From positions 112,803 through 176,802 of the forward strand of contig DASWWX010000067.1 of NCBI GenBank assembly GCA_036405815.1: DNA of 64,000 nucleotides, given 5' to 3'. The translations under genes and the position numbers were made by a program. The notes beneath the pieces were generated by a model, which saw only the letters and a list, made by a program, of their open reading frames with translations, made no database searches and was not told the DNA's origin. This document shows, piece by piece, positions 27,512 to 35,900 of the stretch (the first letter of the stretch is position 1; each line of letters starts with the position of its first letter). Source of the DNA: Solimonas sp036405815. Lineage in GTDB: Bacteria > Pseudomonadota > Gammaproteobacteria > Nevskiales > Nevskiaceae.

Positions 27512-28837
27512 TCAAGCTTGCGCCGACTGCTGCGGATTCAAGAGCGCTTCAAGCGCCATCGGCGTCTCGCTCTGCGTGCCGCCGGCGATCAGGCTCTCGA
27601 CGACCTGGTCTTCCAGCGCCATCGCACGCAAACCCTGCAGCAGGTCCGGTCGCGAACGGTAGAACGCCTTGACCTGCTCCGGCTGCTCGTAGTCCGCCGC
27701 CAGATCGTCCAGCGCCTTTTCCACGCGCGCTGCATCGAGCTGGAGGTCCTGCGCCTTGATGACTTCGCCGATCAGCAGGCCGAGTGCGACGCGACGGCGC
27801 GCGGTCTGCTCGAACAGCGCGTCCGGCAACAGATCCTTGCGCTTGTCGGCATCGACCTTGGCCATGTTCATGCGCGCCGCAGCTTCCTCGCGCAGGCGCG
27901 GGATTTCCTGCTCGATCAGCGCGCCCGGAATCTCGATCGGATTCAGCGACAGCAGCTGCTCGAGGGCCTGCGACTTCAGGCGATTCTGCACCGCCTTGTC
28001 GCGCTCCTTTTCCAGCGCGGCACGGCACTTCATGCGCAGGCCGTCGACGCCCGCGCCGTCCTCGACACCATGCGTCTTCAGGAACGCCTCGTCGACCTCC
28101 GGCAGCTTGGGTTCGCGGACTTCCTTCAGCTGTACTTCGAACTGCGCGGTCTTGCTGCGCAGGTTCTCGGCGCGATAGTCGGCCGGGAAGCTCACGTCGA
28201 CGACGAAGCTTTCGCCCGCCTTACGGCCGCTGATGCCATTTTCCAGATCCGGCAGGAACTGGCCGGCCCCGATCTCGAACTGCACGTCCTTGCCTTCCGA
28301 ACCGGCGAACGGCTCACCGTCGAGCTTGCCGAGGAAGTCGACCTTGACGGTGTCGCCAGCCTGCGACGCACGCTCGACCGCGACGAACTCGCGGCGCGCC
28401 TTGCGCAGGTTATCGATCAGACGATCCACATCGCCCTCGCCGACCTCGACCACCGGTCGCTCGATCTTCACGCCATCGAAACCCGCGAGCTTGATCTCCG
28501 GATAGACCTCGATGTGCGCCACGTACTCGAGCGCCTCACCCGGGCTCTCCGCCGTGATATCGATCTTCGGCTGTCCGGCCGGCGTCACACCGGCCTTGCC
28601 CAGCGCTTCCGGATAGGTCTGGTTGACGATGTCCGAGATGGCATCCATGCGCGCCGCGGCGCCATATTGCTGTTCGACGACCTTGGCCGGCGCCTTGCCC
28701 GGGCGGAACCCCGGCAGCTTGGCGCGATTGCCGTAGCGCTGCAGGCGTTCGCTGACCGCCTTGCTGACGCGATCGGCCGGAATACGGACTCGCAGGTCCC
28801 GACGCAGGCCGCCGGGCGATTCGACATGAACTTCCAT
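27512..28837 (-). CDS. tig: Trigger factor
   Basis: Ribosome-bound chaperone and prolyl isomerase. At 441 residues it is near the usual 430-440. The N-terminal ribosome-binding domain has the signature GFRPGKAPAKVVEQQYG (about 44-60). The FKBP-type domain (about 150-240) includes GDTVKVDFLG and EFLPDLE-type motifs. The C-terminal arms are helical. The gene follows tRNA-Leu on the same strand, an arrangement common in gammaproteobacteria. Confidence 0.97.
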   Translation of the reverse strand: MEVHVESPGGLRRDLRVRIPADRVSKAVSERLQRYGNRAKLPGFRPGKAPAKVVEQQYGAAARMDAISDIVNQTYPEALGKAGVTPAGQPKIDITAESPGEALEYVAHIEVYPEIKLAGFDGVKIERPVVEVGEGDVDRLIDNLRKARREFVAVERASQAGDTVKVDFLGKLDGEPFAGSEGKDVQFEIGAGQFLPDLENGISGRKAGESFVVDVSFPADYRAENLRSKTAQFEVQLKEVREPKLPEVDEAFLKTHGVEDGAGVDGLRMKCRAALEKERDKAVQNRLKSQALEQLLSLNPIEIPGALIEQEIPRLREEAAARMNMAKVDADKRKDLLPDALFEQTARRRVALGLLIGEVIKAQDLQLDAARVEKALDDLAADYEQPEQVKAFYRSRPDLLQGLRAMALEDQVVESLIAGGTQSETPMALEALLNPQQSAQA

Positions 28838-28885
28838 TGCTAACGCTCTAATCCGATTGATCTATTTGAGGAGGGTCGGCGTGCC

Positions 28886-28970
28886 TGGTGCGAAAGGAGA
28901 GACTCGAACTCTCACGCCGTGAGGCGCTGGAACCTAAATCCAGTGCGTCTACCAATTCCGCCACTTTCGC
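28886..28970 (-). tRNA. tRNA-Leu (anticodon TAG)
   Basis: 85 bases with encoded CCA (28886-28888). The class II structure has a long variable arm (CGCCTCACGGCG). The anticodon loop TTTAGGT lies between CTGGA and TCCAG, and the T arm is GAGAGTTCGAGTCTCTC. It lies 48 bases upstream of tig and is probably co-transcribed with it. Confidence 0.97.
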
Positions 28971-28981
28971 GCGGGCCGCGG

Positions 28982-28987
28982 AGTATA
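28982..28987 (-). promoter_or_regulatory. -10 box of the tRNA-Leu (and tig) promoter
   Basis: On the minus strand TATACT lies 11 bases before the tRNA-Leu 5' end, with a GC-rich discriminator (CCGCGGCCCGC). No good -35 is visible 16-18 bases upstream. Confidence 0.45.
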
Positions 28988-29078
28988 GCAGCGCGTCTTC
29001 GCTAAAGATTCCGGCCACGGCCGCCGAAAGGACACTGCCGGACGTCAGCCGGCCCGCGCACATCGACCTCAAACGGTA

Positions 29079-29110
29079 TTGACACTCATTTGAGAACGAT
29101 TATCATTTGT
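29079..29110 (+). promoter_or_regulatory. hemP promoter with overlapping Fur box
   Basis: The -35 TTGACA (29079-29084) and -10 TATCAT (29101-29106) are 16 bases apart. The 19-base sequence at 29092-29110, gagaacgattatcatttgt, matches the Fur consensus GATAATGATAATCATTATC at 13 of 19 positions and covers the -10 box. Binding of Fe-Fur would block transcription. It is placed 27 bases before the hemP start. Confidence 0.8.
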
Positions 29111-29136
29111 TGGCCACTGCCACGGAGGATTCCCCG

Positions 29137-29316
29137 ATGTCCAGCACGCTGACTCTGCGCTCTCCCTCGCTCGCCTTGCCGACCCTCAAGCCCTCCTCGC
29201 CGCGCGTGCGCAGCGACGATCTGCTGCGCGGCACCCGCGAACTCGTCATCGAACATCGCGGCCAGGAATACCGTTTGCTGCGTACCCGCAACGACCGGCT
29301 GATCCTCAACAAATAG
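29137..29316 (+). CDS. hemP: HemP/HmuP-type hemin uptake protein
   Basis: Small protein (59 residues) from the HemP family, often the first gene of heme uptake operons. The conserved C-terminal part shows the family pattern: SDDLLRGTRELVIEHRGQEYRLRLT-like (here RGTRELVIEHRGQEYRLL), then NDRLILNK at the end. The start at 29137 has CGGAGGA upstream. In other bacteria HmuP activates expression of the heme receptor; here no receptor gene is adjacent. A Fur-controlled promoter precedes it. Confidence 0.9.
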   Translation: MSSTLTLRSPSLALPTLKPSSPRVRSDDLLRGTRELVIEHRGQEYRLLRTRNDRLILNK

Positions 29317-29425
29317 AGCAACGCCGCCAACAAAACTGCCGCGCGCCCGATAGCCGGCGTCAGGAGCAAGCGGCCCACGGTTTCGCTACCCTTGCGGCCC
29401 CGAATAGATCGCCGCCGCTCCAAGG

Positions 29426-30469
29426 ATGGTCGCAGCACCGGGCACGTCCCGTCTTCTGATGTTGAGTCTGTCCGCCGCGTTGCTCGCGGCGGCGGCACTC
29501 GCGCTCGCATGGGGCGCCCTGCCTATCCCGCTCAGCACCATCCTCAACGGATTCGGCCTGCCGGTCGGCGAACCGCCGCAACCGTTCGAGACCGCGACCT
29601 TGCTGCATCTGCGCCTGCCGCGCCTGCTACTCGCAGCTGCGGTCGGCGCCGCATTAGCGATCGCGGGAACCGCCATGCAGGGCCTGGTGCGCAATCCGCT
29701 CGCCGATCCCGGCCTGCTCGGTCTTTCCAGCGGCGCGGCGCTGACCGCTTCCACGGTCATGGTCCTGGGCACCGTGATCGGGCTCGATGCCATGTTCGCC
29801 TCGCGCTGGCTGTTGCCGGCCGCTGCCTTCGCTGGCGCTGCACTGGCAGCGATGCTGGTGCTGCACCTGGCTCGCCACGACGGCTACACCCGCGTAGCCA
29901 CCTTGCTGCTGGCGGGTCTGGCGATCAATGCGGTCGCCGGTGCGGGCATCGGCTTTCTGGCCAACGTCGCCGACGATCGTGCGCTGCGCTCGGTCACGTT
30001 CTGGATGTTCGGCTCGCTCGGCCGCGCCGGCTGGCCGGAGCTTACGGTGGCGGTCCCGCTACTACTGCTGCCGATCCTGTGGCTGCCCCGGGAAGCCGCA
30101 TCGTTGAACGCGCTGCTGCTCGGCGAAGCCGAAGCCGGGCACCTAGGCGTTGATGTCGAGCGACTGAAGCGTCGCGTCATGATCCTGATCATCGTCGCCG
30201 TCGGAACATCAGTCGCGGTTGCCGGCATCATCGGCTTCGTCGGCTTGATCGTGCCGCATCTGCTGCGCCTCTGGCATGGCCCCGATCATCGCGTGCTGCT
30301 GCCGTCCACCGCGCTGGGTGGCGCGCTATTGCTGGTGCTGGGCGATACCCTGTCTCGCAACCTGCTGGCGCCCGCCGAAATCCCGATCGGCATTCTCACC
30401 GCACTGATCGGCGGGCCCTTCTTCCTGATCCTGCTGCTGCGCTATCGCCACCGTTCGGAGCTGGCATGA
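29426..30469 (+). CDS. hmuU: FecCD-family iron/heme ABC transporter permease
   Basis: Inner-membrane permease, 347 residues with about nine to ten hydrophobic helices. Family motifs are LRLPRLLLAAAVGAALAIAGTAMQG (in part), NPLADPGLLGLSSGA, and GIIGFVGLIVPHLLRL, the ATPase-coupling loop near residue 265-285. The stop overlaps the start of the ATPase gene by 4 bases. With hemP and an HmuV-type ATPase it is assigned to heme import, although FecCD permeases also carry siderophores. Confidence 0.88.
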   Translation: MVAAPGTSRLLMLSLSAALLAAAALALAWGALPIPLSTILNGFGLPVGEPPQPFETATLLHLRLPRLLLAAAVGAALAIAGTAMQGLVRNPLADPGLLGLSSGAALTASTVMVLGTVIGLDAMFASRWLLPAAAFAGAALAAMLVLHLARHDGYTRVATLLLAGLAINAVAGAGIGFLANVADDRALRSVTFWMFGSLGRAGWPELTVAVPLLLLPILWLPREAASLNALLLGEAEAGHLGVDVERLKRRVMILIIVAVGTSVAVAGIIGFVGLIVPHLLRLWHGPDHRVLLPSTALGGALLLVLGDTLSRNLLAPAEIPIGILTALIGGPFFLILLLRYRHRSELA

Positions 30470-31266
30470 GCCTCGTCGCCACCGAACTGCATTACCGGAC
30501 CGGCGACCGCGACCTGCTGTGCAGCGCGCACATTCACCTGCAACCGGGCCAGGTACATGCCCTGCTCGGCCCCAATGGCGCCGGCAAGTCGACCCTGCTG
30601 CGCGTGCTGTCGCGTGAACTGCGACCGCAACGCGGTTCAATCGCGCTGGATGGGCGTGCGCTCGATCGCTGGCCCGGCGAGGCGCTGGCGCAGGTGCGGG
30701 CGGTGATGAGCCAGCGGGACCAACTGCTGTTCGCGTTCACCGCCGGAGAAGTCGTCACGATGGGGCGACTGCCGCATCCCGGCGGTTCGGCCGCTCATCA
30801 CGCCGACATCGTCGAGGCGGCGCTGTCGCTGTGCGGTGCCGCGCATCTGCGTGACCGCCACTACCCGACGTTGTCCGGCGGCGAACGCGCACGCGTGCAG
30901 CTGGCGCGTGCGCTGGCACAGATCTGGGAGCCGATCGACGGGGCGACACGCTGCCTGCTGCTGGACGAGCCGACCGCCAGCCAGGATCTCGCGCACCAGC
31001 ATCTTTGCCTGAACGTCGCCCGCGCCTTCGCCGCGCGCGGCGTCGCCGTGCTGGTGGTGCTGCATGATCCCAATCTCGTGCTGATGCACGCGGATAAGGT
31101 CACCGTGATGTGTTGCGGGGAGGTACTGGCCTGCGGGCCTGCGGATGAGGTGCTGACGCCTGCGCTGCTGCGTCGCACCTATGGCATCGATGTACGGCTG
31201 CTGCGCGATGCTGAAACGGGCCGGCATTGGCTTCAGGTCGACGGCACGCCGCATCACGACCCGTAA
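30466..31266 (+). CDS. hmuV: HmuV-type heme ABC transporter ATPase
   Basis: 266-residue ATPase with Walker A GPNGAGKST (about 35-43), signature LSGGERARVQLARAL (about 140), Walker B CLLLDEPTASQDL, and the H-loop LHDPNL. The region between Walker A and signature has the HmuV-like VMSQRDQLLFAFTAGEVV. It is coupled to the permease gene. A periplasmic hemin-binding protein (HmuT) is not encoded nearby, so it must be supplied from elsewhere. Confidence 0.9.
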   Translation: MSLVATELHYRTGDRDLLCSAHIHLQPGQVHALLGPNGAGKSTLLRVLSRELRPQRGSIALDGRALDRWPGEALAQVRAVMSQRDQLLFAFTAGEVVTMGRLPHPGGSAAHHADIVEAALSLCGAAHLRDRHYPTLSGGERARVQLARALAQIWEPIDGATRCLLLDEPTASQDLAHQHLCLNVARAFAARGVAVLVVLHDPNLVLMHADKVTVMCCGEVLACGPADEVLTPALLRRTYGIDVRLLRDAETGRHWLQVDGTPHHDP

Positions 31267-31275
31267 GAGAGGAAA

Positions 31276-31352
31276 TGGTCGGAGCGAGAGGATTCGAACC
31301 TCCGACCCCCTGCGCCCAAGGCAGGTGCGCTACCAGACTGCGCTACGCTCCG
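31276..31352 (-). tRNA. tRNA-Pro (anticodon TGG)
   Basis: 77 bases with encoded CCA (31276-31278). The acceptor stem CGGAGCG pairs with CGCTCCG, the anticodon loop CTTGGGC sits in a CCTGC/GCAGG stem, and the T arm is GGAGGTTCGAATCCTC. It is convergent with hmuV. A -10-like TACAAT (31365-31370, minus strand) with a GC-rich discriminator lies just upstream. Confidence 0.97.
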
Positions 31353-31364
31353 ATCACGGCGCGC

Positions 31365-31370
31365 ATTGTA
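31365..31370 (-). promoter_or_regulatory. -10 box upstream of tRNA-Pro
   Basis: The minus-strand TACAAT is 12 bases before the tRNA 5' end and is followed by GCGCGCCGTGAT, a discriminator of the stable-RNA type. No clear -35 was found. Confidence 0.45.
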
Positions 31371-31490
31371 ATCGCTCGTTCGAGCAGACGCTCGAGATTC
31401 CGATGACCGATGCCGTCGTTGCGTCCAGCCTGCAGGCTCCTGCACCTATCGGCTCAGCTGCGCCCTTCGCCGATTGACCGCGGAAGAAAG

Positions 31491-31566
31491 TGGTGGGTCG
31501 TGTTGGATTCGAACCAACGACCAACTAGTTAAAAGCCAGCTGCTCTACCGACTGAGCTAACGACCC
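31491..31566 (-). tRNA. tRNA-Lys (anticodon TTT)
   Basis: 76 bases with encoded CCA (31491-31493). The acceptor stem is GGGTCGT/ACGACCC, the D arm is AGCTCAGTCGGTAGAGC, the anticodon loop is CTTTTAA, and the T arm is GTTGGTTCGAATCCAAC. A minus-strand TATCAT at 31583-31588 is a likely -10. The 137 bases between this tRNA and tRNA-Pro hold no visible gene. Confidence 0.97.
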
Positions 31567-31582
31567 CGCATGCAGGGCGCGA

Positions 31583-31588
31583 ATGATA
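31583..31588 (-). promoter_or_regulatory. -10 box upstream of tRNA-Lys
   Basis: The minus-strand TATCAT is 16 bases before the tRNA 5' end, followed by a GC-rich discriminator. The -35 region (TTCAAG) is weak. Confidence 0.4.
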
Positions 31589-31626
31589 GCCGAATCGCCC
31601 GCGCGCTTGAACCTCGCGATGCGGGC

Positions 31627-32304
31627 TCAGGTGTACCGCGTGGGGTCGGCGACACCTGCCTGCTCAAAACCTTCGCGACGCAGGCGGCAGGAATCGCAGC
31701 GACCGCACGCACGGCCCAGCGCGTCGGCCTGATAGCAGGACACCGTCAGACCGTAATCCACGCCCAGGCGCCGGCCCTCGACGATGATCTGGGATTTGCT
31801 CCAGTGCTGAAGCGGTGCATGAATCCGGAATGGTCGATCTTCGACACCTGCTTTCGTCGCCAACGACGCCAACTGCTGGAAAGCCTCGATGAATTCAGGA
31901 CGGCAATCGGGGTAGCCGGAGTAGTCGACCGCGTTGACGCCAATGAACAGATCCTGCGCACCGAGCACTTCCGCCCAGCCTAGCGCCAGCGCCAGGAACA
32001 GCGTGTTGCGCGCTGGCACGTAGGTCACCGGAATACCGGGCGCTGGGGCTTCTGGCACGGCAATGCGAGTGTCCGTCAAAGCCGACCCCCCCACCCCATC
32101 CAGATCAACATGCAGGGTGCGGTGCTCGACCACGCCCAGCGCAGCGGCAATGTTCGCCGCAGCCTGCAGCTCGGTCACATGACGCTGGCCGTAGGAAACG
32201 CTCAGGGCATGCACGGCATAGCCCTGGTCGCGGGCGATGGCGACCACGGTCGCGGAGTCGAGCCCACCCGACAGCAGTACAACCGCCTTGGCCTGTTCGC
32301 TCAT
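31627..32304 (-). CDS. queC: 7-cyano-7-deazaguanine synthase
   Basis: Converts 7-carboxy-7-deazaguanine to preQ0 using ATP and ammonia, in queuosine synthesis. The 225-residue protein has the PP-loop SGGLDSATVVAIA (about 12-24) and four zinc-binding cysteines near the C-terminus (Cys-x8-Cys-x2-Cys-x2-Cys, SCYQADALGRACGRCDSC). It starts one base after the queE stop, so the pair is one unit downstream of cpoB. Confidence 0.96.
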   Translation of the reverse strand: MSEQAKAVVLLSGGLDSATVVAIARDQGYAVHALSVSYGQRHVTELQAAANIAAALGVVEHRTLHVDLDGVGGSALTDTRIAVPEAPAPGIPVTYVPARNTLFLALALGWAEVLGAQDLFIGVNAVDYSGYPDCRPEFIEAFQQLASLATKAGVEDRPFRIHAPLQHWSKSQIIVEGRRLGVDYGLTVSCYQADALGRACGRCDSCRLRREGFEQAGVADPTRYT

Positions 32305-32305
32305 C

Positions 32306-32971
32306 TCAACGCCCCGGCTGGTTGCCCCATAGCACCTTGTGGAGCTGCAGCTGGAATCGCACTGGCAGACGATCCGCGAGAATCCAGTCGGCCAGTGCAG
32401 CGGCTTCGAGTTGGCCCTGACTGGGGGACAGCAGCACGGTACACTGCGTCTGCAACGCCTTCTGGTTCAAAAGGTCCTTGGCCCAGTCGTAATCGTCACG
32501 ATCGCAGATCACGAACTTGATCTCGTCGGCCGCGCGAAGCTGTTCAAGGTTCTGCCAGCGATTGCGCGAGACTTCCCCGGACGCCGGCGTCTTGATATCG
32601 ATGATCCGACGCACCCGCGCATCGACACCGCTGACATCGATGGCGCCGCTGGTTTCCAGCGAGACTTGGTAACCGGCGTCGCACAGGCGCGTCAGCAACG
32701 GCAGACAGGGCTTCTGAGCCAGCGGCTCGCCACCGGTCACACAAACATGACGGGCGCCATGCCTGGCAACCTCCGCCAGGATTTGATCGAGCTCCATCCA
32801 CTGGCCGCCGTGAAACGCATAGGCGGTGTCGCAGTAATGGCAGCGCAGCGGGCAGCCGGTCAGGCGCACGAAGACCGTCGGCCAGCCGACCGACGAGGAC
32901 TCTCCCTGCAGGGAGAGGAAAATCTCGGTGATCTTGAGCCGCGGCGCCGCGGATTCGGACGTTGCGCTCAA
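32306..32971 (-). CDS. queE: 7-carboxy-7-deazaguanine synthase
   Basis: Radical SAM enzyme that makes 7-carboxy-7-deazaguanine from carboxy-tetrahydropterin. It has 221 residues with the cluster motif TGCPLRCHYCDTAY (Cys-x3-Cys-x2-Cys, about 37-50), the N-terminal FLSLQGESSSVGWPTVFVRL pattern (in part), and VCVTGGEPLAQ. No ATG fits the start; TTG at 32971 is the first available codon, so the start is uncertain. It is followed directly by queC. Confidence 0.94.
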   Translation of the reverse strand: MSATSESAAPRLKITEIFLSLQGESSSVGWPTVFVRLTGCPLRCHYCDTAYAFHGGQWMELDQILAEVARHGARHVCVTGGEPLAQKPCLPLLTRLCDAGYQVSLETSGAIDVSGVDARVRRIIDIKTPASGEVSRNRWQNLEQLRAADEIKFVICDRDDYDWAKDLLNQKALQTQCTVLLSPSQGQLEAAALADWILADRLPVRFQLQLHKVLWGNQPGR

Positions 32972-32998
32972 CGAGAGCCCCAGCGAAAAAGGCCGTGC

Positions 32999-33865
32999 TC
33001 AGTTGGACCTTTGCGACTCCAGCCGCTGCTGGGCCAGACGCGCCGCATTGCTCTGCGGGTAGGTCTGGATGACGCGTTGCAGGCTGGCGCGCCCCTCGGC
33101 GTCCTGCTTCAGTTCGATCTGGGTCAGGCCGACCTTGAGCATGGAGTCCGGCGCACGCGAGCTGGTGGAGAACCGCTGCACCACCGTCTGGAAGGCCGTC
33201 AGCGCCGACTTGTAATCGCGCTTCACGTAGTACGCCTCGCCCATCCAGTACAACGCGCTATCGGCGTAGCGGCCGTTGGGCCACTTCTCCAGCACCGCAC
33301 GGAAGCCACGGATGGCATCGTCGTACTTGCCGTTCTTCAGCGCGTCGAAAGCCGTCAGGTAGGCGCCTTCCTCTTCGGGTGACGCACCGCTGCCTTGGGA
33401 GATGACGACCGGTGCGGACGGCGCACTGGAGACCGGGGGCGGCGGCGTGGCAAAGCCGCCACCCGTCGCCGGCGCGGACGCCGGCGGCGGATAGGCGACA
33501 CCACCCGGAGACGGCTGGCTCGGGCCGGCCGTCTCCAGTCGCTGCAAACGGCCGTCCAGATCCAGGTACTGATCCTTCGCGCGACGCTGCGCCTGATCGA
33601 AGTCGTAGCGCAGGCGCTCCAGCTCCCCGCGCATCGACCGGATGTCATCGCGCAGACGCAGGTTCTCCTGATCCATGCCGGTCAGGTTCACGGCGTCCAG
33701 ACGGCGCGACAGCTCTGCCAGCCGAGTCTCGGCTGCCTGCAAGCGACGTTCCTGCGGTGACAGCGAGTCGCTGCCGCCGGAAATCGGGCCGCCGTAGGTG
33801 GACGCACAGGCGGACATCAGACCCGCAGCGCAAAGAACCGAAAGACGAGCAGACGTAAAATGCAT
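32999..33865 (-). CDS. cpoB: CpoB (YbgF), Tol-Pal system coordinator
   Basis: Periplasmic protein, 288 residues, linking peptidoglycan synthesis and Tol-dependent constriction. It has a signal peptide with a cysteine at about 20 (LMSACASTYGG, a possible lipobox), a trimerising coiled coil (about 40-110), a Pro/Ala/Ser-rich linker (about 110-165), and three tetratricopeptide repeats at the C-terminus (about 170-285, including AFDALKNGKYDDAIRGF). It is the last gene of the tol-pal set. Confidence 0.93.
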   Translation of the reverse strand: MHFTSARLSVLCAAGLMSACASTYGGPISGGSDSLSPQERRLQAAETRLAELSRRLDAVNLTGMDQENLRLRDDIRSMRGELERLRYDFDQAQRRAKDQYLDLDGRLQRLETAGPSQPSPGGVAYPPPASAPATGGGFATPPPPVSSAPSAPVVISQGSGASPEEEGAYLTAFDALKNGKYDDAIRGFRAVLEKWPNGRYADSALYWMGEAYYVKRDYKSALTAFQTVVQRFSTSSRAPDSMLKVGLTQIELKQDAEGRASLQRVIQTYPQSNAARLAQQRLESQRSN

Positions 33866-33928
33866 GGCAGCGTTAGGCAGTAGACGGACGATCAGGACGC
33901 CACTTTAGCGCGGATCGGCTCCGCGCAC

Positions 33929-34468
33929 TTACTGGCGGATGATCTGGACGCGACGATTCTCGGCGTAGGCGGATTCATCTCGGCCCGAGGCGGCCGGGCG
34001 CTCTTCGCCGTAGCTGATGATCGACACCTGCGCGCCGCTGACACCCTGCGCGAGCAACGCTGACTGCACCGCGCTGGCGCGACGCTCGCCCAGACCGATG
34101 TTGTATTCGCGGGTGCCGCGCTCGTCGGTGTGACCTTCGAGGCGGACCTTGGCGGCCGGGTTGGACGACAGATACCGGGCGTAGCTGTCGACGACACCCT
34201 GGTACTCGGCCTTGACCGTGCTCTGGTCGTAGTCGAAGTAGATGATGTTGGTGCTCAGCGCACGCTCGGCCGCCACGGCCGCGTCGTAACCGCCCTCACC
34301 GCCAACCTGCGAGGTCGAGCCGGAGATGTTATCGGTGTACGGCATGCCCGACTGGGTCGTGCTGCCCTGACCACGACCGTCGTCGGCCGTGCGCTTGCCC
34401 GCAGATGAGCAGGCCGTCAGCGCGAGAGCCGAAACCACCAACACGGACAAAACGAGATTCTTGGACAT
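33929..34468 (-). CDS. pal: Pal, peptidoglycan-associated lipoprotein
   Basis: Outer-membrane lipoprotein that binds diaminopimelate in peptidoglycan and TolB. It has 179 residues from the ATG at 34468 (MSKNLVLS), which has an AGGAG RBS; the longer frame upstream is not credible. The lipobox is ALTAC. A Gly/Ser-rich linker (about 22-65) precedes the OmpA-like domain (about 70-178) with YFDYDQSTVKAEYQ, LEGHTDERGTREYNIGLGERRA (in part) and the final NRRVQI. Confidence 0.97.
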   Translation of the reverse strand: MSKNLVLSVLVVSALALTACSSAGKRTADDGRGQGSTTQSGMPYTDNISGSTSQVGGEGGYDAAVAAERALSTNIIYFDYDQSTVKAEYQGVVDSYARYLSSNPAAKVRLEGHTDERGTREYNIGLGERRASAVQSALLAQGVSGAQVSIISYGEERPAASGRDESAYAENRRVQIIRQ

Positions 34469-34544
34469 GGGTACCACTCCTGGAACGCTTAAGGGTTGAA
34501 ATAATGAACGGGAAACAACTCGAATCGGTGCTGAACGGCGAGGC

Positions 34545-35828
34545 TCACTTGGCCAGCGGCGACCAGGCCGGCTCGCGCACATCGCCCGCCTGACGAAGAC
34601 TCTGACGCACACGACCATCGATCGAAACCGTGGCAAGTTCCGCGCCACGTGCGCCTTGCGTGGCGTAGATCACCACAGCGCCGCCCGGCGCGAAGCTCGG
34701 GCTTTCGTCCAGCCGGCCGTCGCTGAGCTGACGCAGATCGCCATTGCTCAGGTCCAGCGTGGCAATGCGATAGCGGCCGCCATCCATGTTGACCAGTACC
34801 AGCGAGCGTCCGTCCGGCGCATAGCTGGCACGCAGATTCTGGCGCCCCTGGAAGCTCACGCGGCGTGCATCGCCGCCCTCCGCGCTGATCTCGTAAATCT
34901 GCGGCGAGCCGCCGCGGTCCGAAGTAAAGACCAGTTTGCTGCCGTCCGGCGACCAGGCGGGTTCGGTATCGATGCCGTAATGATCCGTGAGGCGACGACG
35001 GTTACCACCGCTGACATCAACGACGTAGATGTCCGGGTTGTTCTCGAAGGACAGTGTGATCGCAAGACGCGTGCCATCCGGCGACCAGGCCGGGGAGCCG
35101 TTGATGCCCTTCTCGTTGATCAACTTGCGCACCTGGCCGGTGGCCAACGTGTGGATGTAGATCGCAGAGCGGCCGCGCTCATAACCGACGTAGGCCAGCT
35201 GCTTGCGATCCGGCGACCAGGCCGGCGACATCAGCGGCTCGCGCGAGGTCGCAACCACACGCGGGTTCTCGCCGTCCGCGTCGGCGACGACCAGCTGGAA
35301 GTTGCGCTGGTAGCCCAGGCCGGTTGCGACCACGTAAGCGATCTTGGTGTTGAAGTAGCCCGGCAGGCCCAGCAGCTTTTCGTAGATCAGATCCGAGATC
35401 TGGTGCGCGACATAGCGCATCTGGTCCAGGCTGCGCACCGGGATGTCGTAGCCAAGAATCTGCTTGCCATTGACCGTATCGAGCAGGAAGAAACGGACGA
35501 AATAACCGCCATTCTCGGTACGTCCGACCTGGCCGATCACCAGGTTGTCCATGCCCTGCGAACGCCAGGTGCCGTAGTTCACCTGGGCAACCTGCGAAGG
35601 CTTCTGCAGCATGTCGCCACGCGGCAACGTGCGGAAACGGCCGCTGCGATACAGGTCGTTGTCGACGACCTTGGCGAGATCCAGCTGCACCTCGTCGACC
35701 TGCGTGAACGGCACGATGGCGATCGGCAGCGCGGAAACGTCGCCACCGGTCACCGTGATCTCCAACTGCGCCCGGGCCGGCATCACCGCGAACAGCAGCG
35801 CGATCAAAAACAGTTTAAGAACTTGCAT
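34545..35828 (-). CDS. tolB: TolB, periplasmic beta-propeller
   Basis: Tol-Pal component, 427 residues. The signal peptide ends after ARA near residue 21. An N-terminal alpha/beta domain (about 25-160) is followed by a six-bladed WD40-like propeller built of repeats such as SPAWSPDGTRLAITLS, EPAWSPDGSKLVFTSD and SPAWSPDRKQLAYVGY. The ATG at 35828 gives the usual N-terminus; the longer in-frame start to 35852 is less likely. It precedes pal by 77 bases. Confidence 0.97.
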   Translation of the reverse strand: MQVLKLFLIALLFAVMPARAQLEITVTGGDVSALPIAIVPFTQVDEVQLDLAKVVDNDLYRSGRFRTLPRGDMLQKPSQVAQVNYGTWRSQGMDNLVIGQVGRTENGGYFVRFFLLDTVNGKQILGYDIPVRSLDQMRYVAHQISDLIYEKLLGLPGYFNTKIAYVVATGLGYQRNFQLVVADADGENPRVVATSREPLMSPAWSPDRKQLAYVGYERGRSAIYIHTLATGQVRKLINEKGINGSPAWSPDGTRLAITLSFENNPDIYVVDVSGGNRRRLTDHYGIDTEPAWSPDGSKLVFTSDRGGSPQIYEISAEGGDARRVSFQGRQNLRASYAPDGRSLVLVNMDGGRYRIATLDLSNGDLRQLSDGRLDESPSFAPGGAVVIYATQGARGAELATVSIDGRVRQSLRQAGDVREPAWSPLAK

Positions 35829-35900
35829 AACCAAACATCCTCGGCAAATCACGATGAAGCCGGGCTGAACACCCGGCGATGATGGGAAGCAACGTCACGA

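Noticed and set aside
27329..28843. 504-residue open frame on the plus strand
   Set aside because: It is antisense to clpP and tig, which have full family motifs, and shows no domain.
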